Notes under the pieces: model-generated | The model's input: the letters and a program-made list of their open reading frames with translations, nothing else | What the model was told of the DNA's origin: nothing | Databases searched by the model: none | Position numbers and translations under genes: made by a program | Shown here: positions 1-9,974 of the stretch, piece after piece | Numbering within the stretch: position 1 is the first letter of the stretch | Layout of the letters: the number at the start of each line of letters is the position of its first letter | DNA from: a bacterium | Lineage (GTDB): Bacteria > Myxococcota_A > Bradymonadia > UBA7976 > UBA1532 | Direction: 5' to 3' | DNA: 64,000 nt | Assembly: GCA_030426085.1 (NCBI GenBank) | Contig: JAUHYW010000017.1 | Coordinates: 62,001 to 126,000 of the forward strand

Positions 1-2313
1 CGACTTCGGCGCGGGGTTCGGTGGGGCCGGCGTCGGCTTGGCCGGCTTCGGGGCCCGCGATCGGGGCTTCGGCTTCGCCCGGCGCGTCGGCCGGCTGCGC
101 TTGCGGGCCTTGCTCCGGCTCTTCTTGCCCTTGTCGCTCTTCTTGCCCGGCGCCCCGGGGGGCAGCTTCGCCCCGGTGCGCCCCCGGCCGAGGTGATAGA
201 GGTGGTGGTCCTCGTAGACCATCAGCTCGGCGGTCAGCGCGGCCGCCTCGGGGTGGCTGTCGAAGACGTTGTCCCGCTCCAGCGGGTCGGCGGCGAGGTC
301 GTACAGCTCGAAGTAGTTGCGGTCGATGCGGTGGATCAGCTTCAGGTCGCCCCGCCGCACGCCCACCTGCCACGCGTCGTAGTTCGAGTCGGGGAAGACC
401 TCGAAGAACACCGGCTCGACCGGCGCCGCCGGCCCGCCTCGGATCTCGTCGGCCCGGCTTCGCCCGACCCACGGCCCGGGGATGGGGCGCCCGAGCAGGT
501 CGAGCAGCGTCGGCGCCAGCTCCATCTGGCCCATCGGGGCCTCGATGACCCGGTGGCCGACCCCGGGCACCTTCATGATCAGCGGCACGTGCACCATCTC
601 TTCGTACAGCGTGCGCCCGTGGAACCGGTGCCCGTGGTCGAGGAACTCGTCCCCGTGGTCGGCGGTGAGCACGATGAGGGTGTCATCCCACAGGCCGCGC
701 TGCTTCAGGCCGTCGAAGAGGCGCCCCAGCTCGGCGTCCAGGTAGCGGGTGATCGCGGCGTAGCGGGCGGCGTCGCTGTCGTCGTCGGCCGGGTAGCCGG
801 GCACTTCGAAGTAGGGGTCGTGGGGGTCGTAATAGTGGGCCCAGACGAAGAAGCGGTCCCGCTTGGGGCGCAGGCGGCCCGCGGCGAACGCGTCGACGTG
901 CTTGAGCAGGTTGTCGGTCATGTGCGCCGCGCCCGGCTTGTCGCCGTGCACGGTGTGGTCGCTCGTCGAGTAGTCGGCGACCTGGGCCCCCTGGCGCAGC
1001 CCGCGCACGAAGAAGACCGTCACGTTGGCGAAGAGCGCGGTGTGCCAGCCGGCGTCGCGCAGCACCTCGGGCAGCAGCTTCATGCCGCCCACCGGCGTCT
1101 GATCCCGCCCCATCTCGAGCCGGCTGGGCAGCGTGCTGGCCAGCAGCGCCGGGATGGACCAGTAGGTCGCCGCCCCGTGGCTGTAGGCGTTGCGCACGTC
1201 GATGGCCTCGTCGGCCAGCGCCTGGAGCCGGGGCATGTTCGCCGCCACCACGTCATGGCGCAGCGCGTCGATGGTCAGCAGCACGACGTTGTGATTGCGC
1301 TCGGCCACCGGGCTCGGCCGCTGCGGGCGACGGATGGGATCGTCGGCCAGCACCAGATCGGCCCCGGTGCAGTTCTGGTCGACCCCGTCATCGGGCGCGT
1401 CGTACACCCCCGGGCGGATGTCGGGGTCGTCGTCGTCGCAGTCGCCCCCGGCGAACAGCCGCGAGACGCCGTCCCCGTCGGCGTCCCCCAGGCGGTTGAG
1501 CTGCGCGGTGAGCGGCCCGGCGAGCAGCGTGTCCCGATCGAGCGTCAGCCGCCGCCGCTGGCTCTCGCCGAGCGACCCCAGGGACCACACCATGCCGATC
1601 GCGAACAGCGCCCCCAGCGCCAGCCCGGTTGCCAGCCCCCACCGGCCGGGCGGCCGCCGGCCGAGCAGCGCGTGCGCCCCGCCGAGCAGCAGCGCCCAGG
1701 CCAGCATCAGCCGGGCCGGGCGCAGGTCGACGGTGTGCAGCGGCTTGACGATGATCGGCGCCAGGATCGCGCCCAGGATCAGCAGCGCCACCGCCCCGCC
1801 GATGGCCACCGACGGCCGGGAGGGGTCGAGGATCGGCGGCACCCGGCGGCTGATCGCCCGCAGGATCCGCGCGCCGAGGCCCACCGCCGGCCCGGAGAGC
1901 GCGGCGAGCACCAGCACCGCCAGCGCGGCGACGAGGCCGGTGGCCAGCCCCTCGTAGACCGGCTTTCGGAAGGCCTTGACGAAGTAGATCGTGGCGTTCT
2001 GGGTGGTGAAGACGATGACCGCGAGGGCCACCGCGCCGAAGAGCGCCCAGGCCACGACCCGATCGGTGGTCGGCGGCTCGGCCCCGTCCCGCCCCCAGCG
2101 CCAGCCGCCCCGGGCCGCGGCGACCCCGCCCAGCCCGATCAGCCCCGCCAGCCACAGCGGCAGGCCCAGCAGGCCGGCGACGCCCAGCGCGAACCCGGGC
2201 AGATCGCCGCCGAGCGTATTGGCGCCGAACAGCGCTGCCCGCAGCACCTCGTAGAGCACGATGAGCGACGCGGCGAGGGCCGGGGCGAGGATGATGCGGG
2301 TGGCGGTGCGCAT
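1..2313 (-). CDS. Membrane-anchored sulfatase/alkaline phosphatase-superfamily hydrolase, 3' end cut by window edge
   Basis: At least 771 residues are visible; no stop is reached before base 1. The N-terminal third is hydrophobic, with several predicted membrane segments. A short MopE-type Asp-rich motif (DCDDDDPDIRPG, around residues 280-310) follows, then the hydrolase domain, opening with NVVLLTIDALRHD, the first metal-binding strand of sulfatases. TADHGDEF and HDPYF-like motifs and HVPLI also fit the family. The usual Cys/Ser-x-Pro-x-Arg nucleophile region reads TYWSIPALLAS, with Ser (or Thr) where formylglycine would form and no Arg, so true sulfatase chemistry is doubtful and phosphoryl or phosphoethanolamine transfer is possible. 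The visible tail is Lys/Arg/Pro-rich. It lies 84 bp downstream of the ATP-grasp gene on the same strand and may share its transcript. Superfamily assignment is firm; substrate is unknown. Confidence 0.85.
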   Translation of the reverse strand, partial: MRTATRIILAPALAASLIVLYEVLRAALFGANTLGGDLPGFALGVAGLLGLPLWLAGLIGLGGVAAARGGWRWGRDGAEPPTTDRVVAWALFGAVALAVIVFTTQNATIYFVKAFRKPVYEGLATGLVAALAVLVLAALSGPAVGLGARILRAISRRVPPILDPSRPSVAIGGAVALLILGAILAPIIVKPLHTVDLRPARLMLAWALLLGGAHALLGRRPPGRWGLATGLALGALFAIGMVWSLGSLGESQRRRLTLDRDTLLAGPLTAQLNRLGDADGDGVSRLFAGGDCDDDDPDIRPGVYDAPDDGVDQNCTGADLVLADDPIRRPQRPSPVAERNHNVVLLTIDALRHDVVAANMPRLQALADEAIDVRNAYSHGAATYWSIPALLASTLPSRLEMGRDQTPVGGMKLLPEVLRDAGWHTALFANVTVFFVRGLRQGAQVADYSTSDHTVHGDKPGAAHMTDNLLKHVDAFAAGRLRPKRDRFFVWAHYYDPHDPYFEVPGYPADDDSDAARYAAITRYLDAELGRLFDGLKQRGLWDDTLIVLTADHGDEFLDHGHRFHGRTLYEEMVHVPLIMKVPGVGHRVIEAPMGQMELAPTLLDLLGRPIPGPWVGRSRADEIRGGPAAPVEPVFFEVFPDSNYDAWQVGVRRGDLKLIHRIDRNYFELYDLAADPLERDNVFDSHPEAAALTAELMVYEDHHLYHLGRGRTGAKLPPGAPGKKSDKGKKSRSKARKRSRPTRRAKPKPRSRAPKPAKPTPAPPNPAPKS

Positions 2314-2397
2314 GGGCGGCAGGCATCCGAGTCGACGAGCGGGCGCCGTTGTACCGTCAAACCGACGCTCCGTGCCAGCGGAGCGGCTCGGCGCGGC

Positions 2398-3417
2398 TCA
2401 GGCGGCCGGGGTGCCCGCCCGGCGGGCGGCGATGCGCTCTTCGAAGGCCTCGACGATGCGCCCGCTGAAGTCGGCGCCGGTGTTGGCCTCGGCGTCGCGC
2501 AGGCCGCCGGTGCTGAAGACGTTGAGCTCGACGATGGCCTCGCCGATGAGATCCATGCCCACCAGCCACAGGCCGTCCCGGCGCAGGGTGGGGCCGATGG
2601 CCCGGGCGATGCGCGCGGCGGCGGGGGTCAGCTCGCCGGGGGCCGGGGTCGCCCCGACGTGCACGTTGCTGCGGAAGTCCTCGGCGCCCGGCACCCGGCG
2701 GATGGCGGCGGCGTGCCCGTCGACCACCAGCGGCTCACCGTCGAGCAGCAGCACCCGGGTGTCGCCCTGCCGGGCCTCGGGCACGAACGACTGGGCCATC
2801 GCCGGGCCCTCGCGGGTCAGCACGTCGATGATCTGGTTGAGGTTGCCCCGCGCGTGGGGGTCGATGAGGAAGACGTCCTGCCCCCGGGTGCCGACGAGCG
2901 GCTTGAGCACCGCCGGCGCGTCGCGCTCGACGACGAAGCGCTTGAGCACCTCGGCGCCGCCGATGACCGTCTCGGGGCGCACGCTCGGCGGCAGGTGGCT
3001 GAGGTACAGCTTGCTCGACGCCCGGGTCAGCCCGTCGGGGTGGTTGAGCACCTCGACCCGGTCGAGCACCAGCCGCAGCAGGTCGAGGGCCGTCCGGTGC
3101 ACCGCCGCCCGCTCGGTGTCCCGCCCGGGGCTGGTGCGGATCATGATCCCGTCCAGCGCGCCCAGCTCGACGAGCTCGGGCTCGACCGCGCCCAGCCGCT
3201 CGATGAGGCGGGCGAGGCCGGCCTGCCCCGCGCCGTCGGGCTTCGGCACCCGGCGGGCCCGGGCGACGACCCGCTCCCCGACGAAGGCCACGTCGCCCAC
3301 CCCGAAGGTGTACGTCGGGTTGCCCCGGGCGGCGCTGCCCGCGATGAGCATCGCCGTCGTCTGGCTGGGGCGCAGGTCGAGGTCGCGGTTGAGCAGGAAT
3401 CCGAGGCGGTGGGTCAT
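2398..3417 (-). CDS. GshB-like ATP-grasp ligase
   Basis: A 339-residue protein resembling prokaryotic glutathione synthetase and RimK-type ATP-grasp enzymes, which use ATP to join a carboxylate to an amine. The N-terminal part starts MTHRLGFLLNRD like a GshB substrate domain. The middle carries the ATP-binding strand PAVLKPLVGTRGQDVFLI, with the lysine and glycine-rich loop. Near the C-terminus MDLIGEAIVELNVFSTGG matches the metal-binding D...E-x-N pattern of GshB. The start codon overlaps the stop of the upstream M14 metallohydrolase gene by 4 bp (ATGA), so the two are translationally coupled. That pairing, and the divergent second ATP-grasp-like gene, argue for a dedicated ligase/hydrolase pathway rather than ordinary glutathione synthesis. 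No gamma-glutamylcysteine ligase is seen nearby. True GshB remains possible. Confidence 0.85.
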   Translation of the reverse strand: MTHRLGFLLNRDLDLRPSQTTAMLIAGSAARGNPTYTFGVGDVAFVGERVVARARRVPKPDGAGQAGLARLIERLGAVEPELVELGALDGIMIRTSPGRDTERAAVHRTALDLLRLVLDRVEVLNHPDGLTRASSKLYLSHLPPSVRPETVIGGAEVLKRFVVERDAPAVLKPLVGTRGQDVFLIDPHARGNLNQIIDVLTREGPAMAQSFVPEARQGDTRVLLLDGEPLVVDGHAAAIRRVPGAEDFRSNVHVGATPAPGELTPAAARIARAIGPTLRRDGLWLVGMDLIGEAIVELNVFSTGGLRDAEANTGADFSGRIVEAFEERIAARRAGTPAA

Positions 3418-4463
3418 GGCGACTGCTCCTGAACGCGGGCGACGGCCAGCGGGCCGCTGGTGGGGCCCCGGGCGCCGGGGTCTTCGCCGATCTCGCCCAG
3501 GTGCACCAGCCGGGCGCCGGTGTCGGCCACCGGGTCGACGCTCTTGCCGATGATCACCCCCGGCCACGGGGCGCGGTACTCGCGGATGACGTCGCCGAAG
3601 ACGTTGCTCAGGCGGGCGATGGGCTGGCCCTCTTCGACCCGGTCGACCACCCGGGGGAAGACCTCGAGCAGCCCCCCGTGGTCGGTGTAGAGCCACTGCG
3701 ATCGGCGGCAGACGATGGGCTCGGGCAGGCCGGCCGGCACCCGGCGGGCGATCATGCCGATGTCGGAGAGCACCGCCCGCAGGCCGCCGACCGCCCGCTT
3801 GACGAAGCTCGGCTGGAACCGCTGGGGGTTGCCGATCTCGACGGTGATCGCGGGGATGCCCATCTCGTCGGCGCAGCCCCGCAGCGTGCGGTCGCTCGGG
3901 GGGTCGTCGAGGATGATCTGGGGCCGCTGCAGCCGGGCCATGCGCTCGGCCATCGGCGAGTCGAGGTCGGCCCGGATGTAGAGCGAGTTCACCCGGCCGA
4001 CGCTGGCGGTGTGCATGTCGACGAGGTACTCGAAGCGGCGCACGACGCGCTCGACGAGCCGGTGGGCGTAGACCTTGGGCAGGTTGCCGGTCTCGGCGCC
4101 GGGGAAGTGGTGGTTGGGGTCGACCCCTTCGAGGTACCGGGTGCGGTTGACGAAGCCGGGCAGGTTGACCACCGCCACCGCCGCGATGGTGCCCTTGAGC
4201 TTGCTGGTGTCCAGCCGGCGGAAGAGCTGATGCATCACCGGGATGCCGTTGATCTCGTTGCCGTGCAGCGCGGCGGTCAGCCCGAACACCGGCCCCGGGC
4301 GGGCGCCCCGGGCGACGAGCATCGGCAGCCGCAGCGCCCCGCCGAGCGGGCCGTGGGCCACCTCGACGAGCAGGCGTGAGACCGCGTCGGTGGGCAGGCT
4401 CTCGACATCGAGCGCCTCGACGAGCCGGGCTTTGGGGAACTCGGGCAGGATCGCGTGCGTCAT
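3414..4463 (-). CDS. Succinylglutamate desuccinylase/aspartoacylase-family (M14) metallohydrolase
   Basis: A 349-residue zinc-dependent amide hydrolase of the AstE/AspA branch of the M14 carboxypeptidase superfamily. Zinc ligands are visible as HGNE (His67, Glu70) and His151 in VDMHTAS. The glutamate in ITVEIGNPQ fits the general-base position. The C-terminal region (SNVFGDVIREYRAPWPGVIIG) resembles the barrel-like domain of AstE-type proteins. It is first in a minus-strand pair and its last codon overlaps the ATP-grasp start. Family members cleave N-acyl amino acids or small amides. With two ATP-grasp genes adjacent, it may hydrolyse or edit the product those enzymes make, which is inference from context. 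There is no arginine-succinyltransferase operon around it, so a role in arginine catabolism is unlikely. Confidence 0.85.
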   Translation of the reverse strand: MTHAILPEFPKARLVEALDVESLPTDAVSRLLVEVAHGPLGGALRLPMLVARGARPGPVFGLTAALHGNEINGIPVMHQLFRRLDTSKLKGTIAAVAVVNLPGFVNRTRYLEGVDPNHHFPGAETGNLPKVYAHRLVERVVRRFEYLVDMHTASVGRVNSLYIRADLDSPMAERMARLQRPQIILDDPPSDRTLRGCADEMGIPAITVEIGNPQRFQPSFVKRAVGGLRAVLSDIGMIARRVPAGLPEPIVCRRSQWLYTDHGGLLEVFPRVVDRVEEGQPIARLSNVFGDVIREYRAPWPGVIIGKSVDPVADTGARLVHLGEIGEDPGARGPTSGPLAVARVQEQSP

Positions 4464-4651
4464 GGCCCACCTCCGGGGATGGGTCCGGTGTACGCATCAC
4501 GGGCGGCGCCCGCAAGCGCCCCGTGCGGCCCCCCGCCGAATCGCCGCCGGACCCCGCCGCGGCCGATGGGGCTGGATTCTCGGCGGCGAGCCCGGCACCG
4601 TACGGCCGCAACCCGAACCGCCCGCCAGGGCCGAAGAGAAGAGAAGGCGTC

Positions 4652-6112
<1,461 letters not shown>

Positions 6113-6144
6113 GGCGGTCGCCGGGGTAGGATGGCCCGGGTGGC

Positions 6145-7716
6145 ATGGGCCCCGCAGCCTTGGGAGACGCTTTGGAACTGACCGCGCTCACCGGCCGCAC
6201 GCTCGGCGGCAAGTACCGCCTCGAGGGCATGATCGCCAGCGGCGGCTTCGGGGCGGTCTTCCGGGCGACCCAGCAGCCGCTCGGCCGGCCGGTGGCGGTC
6301 AAGGTCAACCTGCACGGGCACCGCCCGGGCCTCCAGGCCCGGTTCAAGCGCGAGGCGCAGGTGCTCACCCGGCTGCGGCACCCGACCATCGTGCAGCTCC
6401 TCGACTATGGCGAGGACCGTGATCCCGAGCTGGGGCCGCTCTTCTACATGGTGCAGGAGTTCGTCGCCGGCGACTCGCTCAAGGCGGTGCTCAAGCAGAG
6501 CCCGCGGCTGGCGCCGGCCCAGGCGGTGCCCATCCTCGATCAGGTGCTCGTCGCGCTCGGCGAGGCCCACCGGCTGGGCATCGTGCACCGGGACATCAAG
6601 CCGGGCAACCTGATGCTCACCCGGGGCAGCGACGGCGGCGCCGAGATCCGGGTGCTCGACTTCGGCATCTCGAAGCTCATCGACGAGGAGAGCGACGACG
6701 GGGTCGAGACCCGGACCGGGGCCTTCCTCGGGACCCCGGCCTACATGGCGCCCGAGCAGTGCAGCAGCGGGGCGATCACCCCGGCCACCGACCTCTACGC
6801 GATGGGCGTGCTGCTTCACCGCATGCTGGTGGGCCGGCTGCCGTTCCAGGCGTCGCACCTGCTGGCCTACATGAACCACCACGTCAGCTCGCCGGTGCCC
6901 CCGCTGCCGCCCGACGTGCCCTCGCCGTTCGAGGCCATCGTGCACCGGGCGATGGCCAAGGCGCCGGCCGAGCGCTACCCCAGCGCCGAGGCGATGCGGG
7001 CCGACCTGTGGGCCGCGCTCGGGCGCCCCGACGCGATGCCGCGGCGGTCGATGCCGCCCGGGGTGCTGTTCGCCGGCGACCGGTCGGGCGCGGTCGGGGG
7101 GCCGCCGGCCGGCGCGCTGACCACCGCCACCGACCCGCCCCGCGAGCCCGGGGAGGGCACCACCGGCGGCCCGATGGTGATGGAGCGCCGCGCCGAGCGC
7201 CCGGCCCGGTGGTGGATCCCGCTGGCGGCGGCGGTGGTGCTCGCGGCCGGCGGCGGGCTGACGTGGGTCGGCATCGGCGCCGAGGGTGAGGTCGAGGCCG
7301 ACGTGGGCGTGGTGAAAGTGGCGCTGAACACCGGCCTGATGCCCGACGCGGCCCCGCCGGACGCCGAGGTGGAGGCCGCGCCCGACGCCGGGCCCCGGGA
7401 CGCGGCGTCGGTCGACGCCGCGTCCGCCGAACCCGCCGCGGACCGCGCCCAGACCCGCCCGCCGCGTCGCGCGCGGCGGGCCCCCGCTCGCCGGACCCGA
7501 CCGGCGCCCGAGCCGTCCCCCGAGCCGGCTCCACCGAGCCCGGCCCAGGTCCGGCGGACGTTCGATCGGGCGTTGTCCGCGTGCGATTGCGGGGCGGCGC
7601 GCGCGGCGCTGGCCGAGGTGCAGCGGGTCGACCCGCCGTCGGGGGCGATCAAGAAGCAGCGCTACGAGGAAGAGTGCCAGATGCGCCTGCCGGGCAACTG
7701 CCGCTCGAGGCGCTGA
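6145..7716 (+). CDS. Membrane-spanning Ser/Thr protein kinase
   Basis: A 523-residue Hanks-type kinase. The kinase domain (about 20-300) has a glycine loop ASGGFGAVF, catalytic Lys53, HRDIKPGN (148-155), DFG (172-174) and APE (202-204), so it should be active. One membrane segment (about 354-377, WWIPLAAAVVLAAGGGL) is followed by an Asp/Ala/Pro-rich extracytoplasmic linker. A small C-terminal region carries a Cys-x-Cys pair and further cysteines (SACDCG, EEECQ, GNC) that could form disulfides, perhaps as a sensor. The start at 6145 places residues GRTLGGKYRLEG at the usual kinase N-terminus. Its stop is one base from the stop of the convergent TPR gene. Signal and substrates are unknown. Confidence 0.92.
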   Translation: MGPAALGDALELTALTGRTLGGKYRLEGMIASGGFGAVFRATQQPLGRPVAVKVNLHGHRPGLQARFKREAQVLTRLRHPTIVQLLDYGEDRDPELGPLFYMVQEFVAGDSLKAVLKQSPRLAPAQAVPILDQVLVALGEAHRLGIVHRDIKPGNLMLTRGSDGGAEIRVLDFGISKLIDEESDDGVETRTGAFLGTPAYMAPEQCSSGAITPATDLYAMGVLLHRMLVGRLPFQASHLLAYMNHHVSSPVPPLPPDVPSPFEAIVHRAMAKAPAERYPSAEAMRADLWAALGRPDAMPRRSMPPGVLFAGDRSGAVGGPPAGALTTATDPPREPGEGTTGGPMVMERRAERPARWWIPLAAAVVLAAGGGLTWVGIGAEGEVEADVGVVKVALNTGLMPDAAPPDAEVEAAPDAGPRDAASVDAASAEPAADRAQTRPPRRARRAPARRTRPAPEPSPEPAPPSPAQVRRTFDRALSACDCGAARAALAEVQRVDPPSGAIKKQRYEEECQMRLPGNCRSRR

Positions 7717-7717
7717 G

Positions 7718-8452
7718 CTACCACGCCCCCCGGATCGTGAGCCCGCCGAGCGTCGGGGCCACGGCCACCGGGGCGTCGTCCACGGCCCAGGTCACCGCCG
7801 CCGCCACCGCCAGCGCGCCGCCCACGCCGGCCAGCGCGTAGCCGGTCACCCCCAGCGCGTCGGTGCGGTCGCCGGCGGCGTAGAAGTCGTCCAGCGCCGC
7901 CTGGCGGTCCGCCTCGGTCGTCGCGCCGAGCTGTCGGGCGTCGGCCGCGTCCCGCTCCTCCTGCGCGTCGAGCGCCAGCAGCAGCAGCAGCCCGCCGGCC
8001 GCCAGGGCGCCGGCCGCGCCCAGCGTCAGGCCCCACTCGGTCGAGTGGTCGGGCGCGCTCGGCTTCGCCGGCTCAGGGGGCGCGACCGCCCGGCAGCGCC
8101 CGTCGACGTCCGTCAGCGCCGCCCGGGACGCCTCGGCCGCCCGCGAGGTGGGCTCGAGCCCGATGACCGCCCGGTAGGTCTCGGCCGCCCGGCAGGCGAG
8201 CTGGGGGTCGCCGCCGGCCTCGACCATCTCGTGCAGCGCGACGGCCTTGCTGTGCAGCAGGCCCACCCGCGAGGCGGCGCACTCGGGCAGCTCGGCGGCG
8301 ACCTCGAAGGCCCGCACCGCGTCGCCCCGGCGCCCGTCGTCGAGGGCCTTGTTGCCCGCCCGATAGCAGTCGACCGCCCACGCCGGGCCGGCGCCGAGGG
8401 CGAGGACGGCGGCCAGCGCCCTTGCGTGAGCCGGGGCAGAGGATGTCAGCAT
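7718..8452 (-). CDS. TPR-like exported protein with C-terminal two-helix membrane module
   Basis: A 244-residue protein. The ATG at 8452 was chosen because GGAG lies just upstream and a signal peptide follows (MLTSSAPAHARALAAVLALG). The mature N-terminal half is Cys-containing and helical with repeat-like pairs (CYRAGNKALDDGRRGDAVRAFE), consistent with divergent TPRs. The C-terminal half has two hydrophobic segments separated by an acidic linker (ALDAQEERDAADARQLG). That layout closely resembles the end of the PEGA protein at 15247-16425. The upstream 511 bp include a structured region with an intrinsic terminator about 170 nt before this start, so expression may be controlled by attenuation. 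No enzymatic motif is seen. Function unknown. Confidence 0.8.
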   Translation of the reverse strand: MLTSSAPAHARALAAVLALGAGPAWAVDCYRAGNKALDDGRRGDAVRAFEVAAELPECAASRVGLLHSKAVALHEMVEAGGDPQLACRAAETYRAVIGLEPTSRAAEASRAALTDVDGRCRAVAPPEPAKPSAPDHSTEWGLTLGAAGALAAGGLLLLLALDAQEERDAADARQLGATTEADRQAALDDFYAAGDRTDALGVTGYALAGVGGALAVAAAVTWAVDDAPVAVAPTLGGLTIRGAW

Positions 8453-8618
8453 CTCAACTCCTTCTTCGCGGGCGTTCTTCGCGGGCGGTGGCGGGCCGGT
8501 GGGCGCACCCCGAGCATGGCATACGTCGAGGCGTCGCGACAGGTCGACCGGGGAGGGGATGGGATGGACCGTGAACAGATGAGAGACGGGGGGACGTCGG
8601 TGGCTGAGAATATCACCC

Positions 8619-8662
8619 ATAAATAAAAAAGCACCGCCTGCCGGGGGGGTGGCAGACGGTGC
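8619..8662 (-). terminator. Rho-independent terminator, minus strand
   Basis: On the minus strand a 12-bp stem (GCACCGTCTGCC pairing with GGCAGGCGGTGC, one U-G wobble) encloses a C-rich 8-nt loop and is followed directly by TTTTTTATTTAT. Read on the plus strand the stem has a C-A mismatch and no T tract, so the orientation is clear. It sits between the methyltransferase gene (stop at 8964) and the TPR gene (start at 8452). It therefore either ends the upstream transcript or attenuates the downstream one. Confidence 0.85.
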
Positions 8663-8940
8663 AGGCTTTCGTCCGTCGAGACCAACGGTCCACTGGAAGA
8701 AAGAAGGAGGGCGCAGCATGCGCGTTGTGGTCCCGAGGACGAGGGACCCGCACACTGCGCCCCCGCGCCGGACAAGCCGACGCGGTGGAGAACCGGCCGC
8801 CGAAGCGACCGATGGGGGGTTCTCTGCTTGCGAACACAACCAAGCCTTCAGGCCATGTGCGCTTGCCGTTGGTGTCAGGACTAGGGATCGAGAGGGGTGA
8901 AGTGTCCGGTCGATTGTCCGTTTTTTTTCGATTTTTTATT
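8619..8940 (-). ncRNA. Candidate structured RNA (attenuator leader or small RNA) in a 511-bp gene-free gap
   Basis: The gap 8453-8963 has no convincing ORF. Within it, minus-strand transcription from an A-tract region (about 8915-8940) to the terminator would pass a chain of hairpins: GAGAACC/GGTTCTC (8788-8794 with 8818-8824), GGTCCC/GGGACC (8729-8734 with 8743-8748), GCGCA/TGCGC (8711-8723) and GACC/GGTC (8680-8690), ending in the terminator stem. It does not match RNase P RNA, tmRNA, SRP RNA or any riboswitch I can recognise. It could be a cis-regulatory leader of the TPR gene starting at 8452, an independent small RNA, or a long 3' UTR. The 5' end is not defined by a clear promoter. Confidence 0.45.
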
Positions 8941-8963
8941 CGGTTGACCGTGGCCGGGTCATG

Positions 8964-9974
8964 TCAGGAGGGCTCGAAGACCACGAAATCGACCGCCAGA
9001 CCGCCGTTTCGCAGGCGGTGGCGGGCGCTCGGCGCGCGCCGGGTGGCGAGCCGGTCGGCGTCGGCGCAGAGCACGCCTGCCCGCCAGCCGGCGAACGGGC
9101 CGTCGAGCAGCGCGCCCAGCGCAGCGGACGCGTCGCCCCGGCGGACCCGGCGGCCGTAGGGCGGGTTGCAGATCAGCACGCCCTCGGCGGCGGGCGGCGT
9201 GGCGTCGCGGGCGTCGGCCTCGACCAGCGCGACGGCGACCCCGGCCCGCTCGGCGTTGCGTCGAGCCGCGGCCACCGTCGGGCCGTGGCGGTCGCCCCCG
9301 GCGATGAGGGTCGGCGTCGCCGGCCGCTCGGGCAGGGGCGTCGACGGGCACCACCCCTCGCAGGCGAACGCCCGGTCCTCGCCCGGCCAGCGGCCCGCGG
9401 CTCGCACCGCGGCCTCGATCAGAGGCGTGCCGGCGCCGCACATCGGGTCGTAGAGCGGGGTGCCCGGCCGCCAGCCGACGAGGCGCAGCAGGCCGGCGGC
9501 CAGCGTCTCCCGCAGCGGAGCCCGCCCGGTCTCCTGCCGCCAGCCGCGGCGGTGGGCCAGCTCGCCGGTGGTGTCGACGCTGAGGGTGCACCGGTCGCGG
9601 CTGATCCGGGCGAAGAGCCCGCCGGGGCCCGGGGGCACCGCCTTCGCCAGCCGCTCGGCCACCGCGCCGCTGTGATACAGCCGGGACTTGCGGCAGGTCA
9701 CCTGGGGGGTCAGCCCGCCGAACGGGGTCCAGTCGACCGCCGCGGCGCCCTCGACGAGCTGCTCGAAGGTGAACGCCTTGAACCGGGCGACCCGCTGCAA
9801 GATGCGGTTGGGGATGGCCAGCATGCGGTTGGCTCGCAGCGGGTCGCCGCGCAGGTTCACCCCGCCGGGCACCGGCTGCACGTCGGCGAACCCGGCCTCG
9901 CGGGCCTCCTCGGCGGCGACGTCTTCGAGCCCGGGCCACGTCGCGGCGAAGAGCCGGGGGTCAGCGGGGGGCAT
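8964..9974 (-). CDS. THUMP-domain class I RNA methyltransferase (RlmL/TrmN-like)
   Basis: A 336-residue S-adenosylmethionine-dependent RNA methyltransferase. The N-terminal part (LFAATWPGLEDVAAEEAREA, then RANRMLAIPNRILQRVARF) matches the ferredoxin-like/THUMP RNA-binding region of the RlmL/Trm14 group. The Rossmann domain has the SAM-binding motif DPMCGAGTPLIEAA, and the catalytic NPPYG near residue 285 is typical of N-methylation of guanine or adenine. RlmL makes m2G in 23S rRNA; related enzymes act on tRNA, so the exact target is uncertain. The gene overlaps the upstream secreted-protein gene by 14 bp, which implies co-transcription. It is shorter than E. coli RlmL, which carries an extra RlmK half. 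Confidence 0.88.
   Translation of the reverse strand: MPPADPRLFAATWPGLEDVAAEEAREAGFADVQPVPGGVNLRGDPLRANRMLAIPNRILQRVARFKAFTFEQLVEGAAAVDWTPFGGLTPQVTCRKSRLYHSGAVAERLAKAVPPGPGGLFARISRDRCTLSVDTTGELAHRRGWRQETGRAPLRETLAAGLLRLVGWRPGTPLYDPMCGAGTPLIEAAVRAAGRWPGEDRAFACEGWCPSTPLPERPATPTLIAGGDRHGPTVAAARRNAERAGVAVALVEADARDATPPAAEGVLICNPPYGRRVRRGDASAALGALLDGPFAGWRAGVLCADADRLATRRAPSARHRLRNGGLAVDFVVFEPS

Noticed and set aside
2398-3417. Naming this gene gshB outright
   Set aside because: The overlap with an M14 hydrolase gene and absence of a nearby glutamate-cysteine ligase make the substrate uncertain.
193-3432. A 1079-codon plus-strand frame
   Set aside because: Antisense shadow of the sulfatase-fold and GshB-like genes, both with clear motifs.
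8662-8700. Partial resemblance to a GEMM c-di-GMP riboswitch (GGACGAAAGCC)
   Set aside because: The other conserved GEMM elements are missing, so only a generic structured RNA is claimed.
8659-9159. A 166-codon plus-strand frame in the 511-bp gap
   Set aside because: No ribosome site, no domain, Arg/Ser-rich, runs antisense into the methyltransferase gene.
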